DNA of 9,877 nt, taken from NCBI GenBank assembly GCA_002310115.1, contig DBYI01000008.1, positions 12,198 through 22,074 on the forward strand, written 5' to 3'. Below, one piece after another: positions 6,538 to 9,877 of this stretch. Numbering within the stretch: the first letter of the stretch is position 1; every line of letters starts with the position of its first letter. This stretch comes from Ruminococcus flavefaciens. Lineage in GTDB: Bacteria; Bacillota; Clostridia; Oscillospirales; Ruminococcaceae. The position numbers and the translations under genes were made by a program. A model generated the notes under the pieces. It did not search any database and was not told the DNA's origin. It saw only the letters and a program-made list of their open reading frames with translations.

Positions 6538-6759
6538 TACGATTATCTCTTGCATTTTGCGAGATATCGCTGTATAATGGAATCAGGCAGTTAAATGCTG
6601 CAAATCTGAAGAATGGCAGGTGAATGATATGAAGCTCACAAGACTGACCGCTGCTGTTATAGCAGCTGCAACGGCAATCACTCCGCTTACGTTTAATGCC
6701 TCTGTACCTATTTCGTATGCAGAGGACACAGGCGCTATTGCTAAACTCCCGGACTGGAT
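6538..6759 (+). repeat. promoter / leader / signal-peptide repeat, copy 2
   Basis: Copy of 3780-4001 with about ten substitutions and no gaps. It begins just after the stop codon of the first dockerin gene, so it marks either the unit of a tandem duplication or a tract exchanged between the two genes. Confidence 0.9.
6544..6578 (+). promoter_or_regulatory. promoter with overlapping dyad operator, second dockerin gene
   Basis: TTGCAT (6550-6555), a 17-nt spacer and TATAAT (6573-6578), with TATCTC (6544-6549) / GAGATA (6561-6566) around the -35 box. It starts 18 bp after the stop codon of the first dockerin gene. No terminator hairpin was seen in the 103-bp gap, so read-through from the first gene is also likely. 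Confidence 0.8.
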
Positions 6760-9559
6760 ACCGTCTGATTTTGATTCCGCTGTAGAGTTCCGTAATTCCT
6801 ATGGAGCTACGCATATTGACAATGGTCTGATCTGTTTAGTATATCCTGATCGTGCGAGAAAGGGCCGCAGTGCAGATACATACGGATATGAACTGAAACC
6901 AACTGTAGGAATGGGACTCGAACTTAAACATGAGATATACACTCATGAGCTGACCGAGACCTGCTTTGATGTGTTTGTCTATCAGCCGCAGAAACAAGGC
7001 GATATTGATTTGACAATAGTTGATCCTCATGTACAGGTCAAAGAAACACCTGACGATTGGGAACCGCCAGCAATTGCCGAATATAGCTTTACAATCGGCA
7101 AGAACCTCAGTATCACCGAAACCGATATCTTCAGCTGGCTTCCTGACAGTATGACGGAGTATGATGAGTATACTAAGAAAAACGGTGATGTTTCTGTTAA
7201 GGATAATTATGTTGTATTCTGCCTTAGGAGAATTGAACAGTTTGGTGACAGATGGGAGCTTGACAGCAAAAACAAGTATGAGAACATAAAGCCTCTGCTG
7301 TCATCTGATTGCACTATGCAGGTACGTGATTTATATTGCGATGGCTCCATCGATCAGATTTATGTCTATCAGGCTGTGAAAGACGGAAACGAAAAAATTT
7401 CATGGACACGCACTTCCAGTGTAAGGCCAGATCCGGATGAGCCAACATCATATACACTGACTGCGGACTGTGCTGTGCTTGATAATGCACAGACTATACT
7501 GCTTTCGGGAGATATGAGAGTAACCCTTGTTGATTATGACACAGGTGAGCCGCTTACTCTCCCTGAGGGTGCAATGCCGAGAATATGGACGGATATTCGT
7601 CAAAGTACGTCCGATGGTGAGATAAAATGCAATATGCAGCCCGTCGGATTCAGAAATAACCCTGCCGTTGTAGGTTTAGGCAACTTCTTTAATGGTTACA
7701 ATTTCTCCTTCGGCTTGCTTGATATACCGGAAAGTTACTCCTTGCCGGAGACAGAAGAAAAATCTGCGGGTTATTATAACGGAACTATTGTACCTGAAGA
7801 TCATATTACCGTAAAGAAATATGACAACAATACAGCTGACGTTGTGTTCAGGCTGAAAAAAACGTCTAAAAGGGTACTCATCGAGGAAAAGTCTGCTGAT
7901 CTGACCGACCTTGAAAAGGGAGAAACAAGGATAACGTTTTATGACAAGGATACAGGAGAGCTTATCCCGAGTGAGCTGGTGAAGAACCATAATCTTGGAT
8001 TCGGCACGGATATAAGATTCAGGTCAAATATGTCTCCGGACGGTTGGATGTACACCGGCCCTGTATATTCTGCAGACTCCAATCCTCAGGTCTATCAGAC
8101 AGATCTTGCAAATCTGTATAGATCCGCAGATATCTTTGAATTCCTGTGCGACGATCAGCCTGAAGTTACTCTGTATGACAACGGATCAATGGAGCTTGTG
8201 ATAAGAACCAGGATAAATGTTTCAGGAAATATAAACGGTGACAGCAAATTCAATATTGCTGATCTTGTAGCATTACAGAAATGGCTGCTCAATGCATATG
8301 ATAAGGAGCTTTACGACTGGGCAGAAGCTGACTTTGATCTGGATAACAAACTAACAGTCTTTGATCTTGTTCTTATGAGAAAAGCACTTCTTAAATCAAT
8401 AGATCTGCCTGTCGAGGTCAGTGTCACAGAATCTGGCGGTGTCGCAGGTGCAATGATCATATATAAAGTATACTGTGAAGGCGAAAACTATTTTCTGTCT
8501 TATCAGGATCTGACATATGCTCATGAGCCTCAGTCTATTGTTATTCAGATATCAGAGCAGGAATATCGTGAGATAATGGCTCAGGACTATGACAGTATGA
8601 TGCAAAACATGAATAATCCCGACGGACCTGAATGGAGTGAATGCGAGTTCAGACTTGAACTCACCTATTCAGACGGTTCTAAGATAAAGACAGTTTCAGA
8701 CAGAACGCCGGGTATCACAACAAAACTCAGAGATCTGAAGGATAAGTATTCCTATTATGTCAATCCTGATGAGAGTTTCGAGTACGGTGTTCCATTCTTT
8801 GTTCTGGAAGACGGTCTTAAGCTTTATCAAGGTCCGGATGAGAGATATAGCACCATTGCATGCATTCCTGCGGATACGCGCCTGATCGAAAAGGGTGCTC
8901 AGAACAATAACAACGAATGGCTGTTTACAGAATATAACGGTCAATACGGCTGGATAAAAGTATTTAAAGATGACGGCAAAACTACGTCTATCTATTTTGA
9001 ACAAGTTGCAAGAAAGCCTGTAATATACCTGTATCCGGAGCAGGAAACCGATGTTCATATTGAGCTTGAGCTGACAGAAGCAGAGCTATCAACAACCTAT
9101 CCCAAGTATAATAACGGCTGGAACGTAACAGCATACCCCGACGGTTCACTACTTAACAAGGCAGACGGTACACATCACAGATATCTGTTCTGGGATGCAG
9201 TAAACTGCCGTACAAGATATGATTTCTCCAGAGGTTTCTGTGTTGCCGGCAGTGATACAGAGAGTTTTCTCAAGGAAAAGCTCACGTATATGGGATTGAA
9301 CGAAGACGAAATGAATGAGTTCATCGTATACTGGCTGCCGCTATTGGAGCATAACAAATACAATCTAATTTCTTTCCAGAGCGATGCCTATACTGATTCT
9401 GCCAAACTGAACATCACACCTACACCCGACAGTGTGCTCCGTGTATTCATGACGTATGTTCCGTTGGAGAAGGCAATTGATATAGAGCCACAGCAGCTTG
9501 AGACATTTGAAAGAAAGGGCTTTACGGTCGTTGAATGGGGCGGCTGCAAGATACAATAG
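6629..9559 (+). CDS. secreted dockerin-containing protein with tandem N-terminal repeats, SH3 domain and KPVIYLYP-type C-terminal domain
   Basis: The 976-residue product has the same start context and signal peptide as its neighbour (ATG 6629). Residues 40-295 are the same tandem repeat: W-I-P-S-D-F-D-S-A-V at 43-52 and W-L-P-D-S-M-T-E-Y-D at 170-179. Two beta segments marked D-Y-D-T-G-E (302-307) and D-K-D-T-G-E (439-444) follow and look like prealbumin-type spacers. The dockerin (533-589) has N-I-N-G-D-S-K-F-N-I-A-D, where Asn replaces the first Asp ligand, and D-F-D-L-D-N-K-L-T-V-F-D. After it come a segment (596-702) starting E-S-G-G-V-A-G that resembles emfourin-type protease inhibitors, a bacterial SH3 domain (about 720-780: D-G-L-K-L-Y-Q-G-P-D, ending Y-G-W-I-K-V), and a domain of about 180 residues starting K-P-V-I-Y-L-Y-P (796-803) with G-W-N-V-T-A-Y-P-D-G and Y-L-F-W-D. 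That last domain is widespread and uncharacterised as far as I know. No glycoside hydrolase or peptidase motif is seen. Cohesin-mediated anchoring is expected; the molecular job is unknown. Confidence 0.88.
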   Translation: MKLTRLTAAVIAAATAITPLTFNASVPISYAEDTGAIAKLPDWIPSDFDSAVEFRNSYGATHIDNGLICLVYPDRARKGRSADTYGYELKPTVGMGLELKHEIYTHELTETCFDVFVYQPQKQGDIDLTIVDPHVQVKETPDDWEPPAIAEYSFTIGKNLSITETDIFSWLPDSMTEYDEYTKKNGDVSVKDNYVVFCLRRIEQFGDRWELDSKNKYENIKPLLSSDCTMQVRDLYCDGSIDQIYVYQAVKDGNEKISWTRTSSVRPDPDEPTSYTLTADCAVLDNAQTILLSGDMRVTLVDYDTGEPLTLPEGAMPRIWTDIRQSTSDGEIKCNMQPVGFRNNPAVVGLGNFFNGYNFSFGLLDIPESYSLPETEEKSAGYYNGTIVPEDHITVKKYDNNTADVVFRLKKTSKRVLIEEKSADLTDLEKGETRITFYDKDTGELIPSELVKNHNLGFGTDIRFRSNMSPDGWMYTGPVYSADSNPQVYQTDLANLYRSADIFEFLCDDQPEVTLYDNGSMELVIRTRINVSGNINGDSKFNIADLVALQKWLLNAYDKELYDWAEADFDLDNKLTVFDLVLMRKALLKSIDLPVEVSVTESGGVAGAMIIYKVYCEGENYFLSYQDLTYAHEPQSIVIQISEQEYREIMAQDYDSMMQNMNNPDGPEWSECEFRLELTYSDGSKIKTVSDRTPGITTKLRDLKDKYSYYVNPDESFEYGVPFFVLEDGLKLYQGPDERYSTIACIPADTRLIEKGAQNNNNEWLFTEYNGQYGWIKVFKDDGKTTSIYFEQVARKPVIYLYPEQETDVHIELELTEAELSTTYPKYNNGWNVTAYPDGSLLNKADGTHHRYLFWDAVNCRTRYDFSRGFCVAGSDTESFLKEKLTYMGLNEDEMNEFIVYWLPLLEHNKYNLISFQSDAYTDSAKLNITPTPDSVLRVFMTYVPLEKAIDIEPQQLETFERKGFTVVEWGGCKIQ

Positions 9560-9571
9560 AAGCAATCACAT

Positions 9572-9628
9572 ATCATAAAATGAAATTCCGCCCATAAAGG
9601 CGGGTACTCGTAAAGAAGTTTTTATGAT
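9572..9628. repeat. nested inverted repeat downstream of the second dockerin gene
   Basis: ATCATAAAA (9572-9580) pairs with TTTTATGAT (9620-9628), enclosing a smaller CCGCC (9588-9592) / GGCGG (9599-9603) hairpin. It lies 12 bp after the stop codon of the dockerin gene. No T-run directly follows the GC-rich hairpin, so it is a poor intrinsic terminator, but the whole structure may end or protect the mRNA, or be a short repeat element. Confidence 0.55.
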
Positions 9629-9650
9629 TTGAAGATGAGGTTGCGTTACC

Positions 9651-9877
9651 ATGGCGGTTGCTGCATATCGTGATTTTGAGGAACGTGTTGCATTGGTCGA
9701 TGAAAAGCTGCCGGCAATAGAAATGGTACGTCGTGCTGTATATAATAAGATCGGTAAATTTACCAAGAGTGAAGTCATGGAACTTTGCCCGACAATCAGC
9801 AAGGCTTCGGTTGAGAATTCTATCAAGCAGCTTGTTGAGCAGGGGCTTCTGTTAAAGCACGGCAGCGGCAGAAGTAC
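9651..9877 (+). pseudogene. C-terminal winged-helix remnant of a Fic-family protein (runs off the window)
   Basis: From ATG 9651 the frame encodes M-A-V-A-A-Y-R-D-F-E-E-R-V, then a winged-helix segment (I-G-K-F-T-K-S-E-V-M-E-L-C-P, K-A-S-V-E-N-S-I-K-Q-L-V, L-L-K-H-G-S-G-R-S) and is still open at the edge after 75 codons. In Fic-family AMP-transferase proteins, V-A-A-Y-R-D-F follows the catalytic Fic fold and leads into such a C-terminal winged helix. Here the homologous frame is closed by TGA at 9636-9638, and upstream lies the dockerin gene, so the Fic core with its H-P-F-x-x-G-N motif is missing. GAGG (9637-9640) is 10 nt before the ATG, so the piece might be translated as a small DNA-binding protein. 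Called a truncated gene; a re-used stand-alone winged-helix protein is the alternative. Confidence 0.65.

Noticed and set aside
1..9877. CRISPR array, tRNA, rRNA or riboswitch
   Set aside because: No spaced direct repeats, cloverleaf or known conserved RNA core was seen on either strand.

Overview
The window looks like chromosomal DNA of a Ruminococcus-type gut or rumen Firmicute (R. albus / R. flavefaciens group). Two large secreted proteins carry internal type I dockerins of the kind used for cellulosome-style assembly. Composition is moderate in GC, with good Gram-positive Shine-Dalgarno sites and sigma-A-like promoters. The genus assignment is inference from the protein families; no rRNA or marker gene is present.

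Left part (1-3585): a broken type I restriction-modification locus read on the minus strand from a clear promoter at 3557-3585. The order is hsdM (methyltransferase), a small two-helix membrane protein of DUF3592 type, then hsdS (specificity). hsdM is split by a 215-bp insertion with 11-bp perfect terminal inverted repeats. It sits exactly at the catalytic N-P-P-F motif, and removing it on paper restores an in-frame 586-residue protein. hsdS has an amber codon at codon 11, where its own internal second copy of the motif shows a Trp, and it is cut short inside the second target-recognition domain, running into a bidirectional terminator at 80-123. A convergent plus-strand gene tail (1-78) ends on the other side of that terminator. 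No hsdR is visible.

Middle intergenic region (3520-3870): divergent promoters for hsdM and the first dockerin gene, plus two small palindromes.

Right part (3871-9559): two tandem plus-strand genes for secreted dockerin proteins of 884 and 976 residues. They share an almost identical block of about 222 bp covering promoter, leader, signal peptide and the first dozen or so mature residues. After that the DNA diverges sharply, although the N-terminal domain architecture is still related. Each N-terminal region is itself a tandem pair of one repeat. The first protein then has two copies of a domain that resembles PrcB_C, and the second has an emfourin-like segment, a bacterial SH3 domain and a C-terminal domain starting with K-P-V-I-Y-L-Y-P. 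A 23-bp dyad overlapping the -35 box is conserved at both promoters, so the two genes are probably co-regulated. Together they look like a small set of co-expressed, dockerin-anchored extracellular proteins with non-catalytic, possibly inhibitor-like modules.

Right edge (9560-9877): a nested inverted repeat, then a short reading frame that matches only the C-terminal winged-helix end of Fic-family proteins. The Fic catalytic part is not present upstream, and the frame runs off the window.
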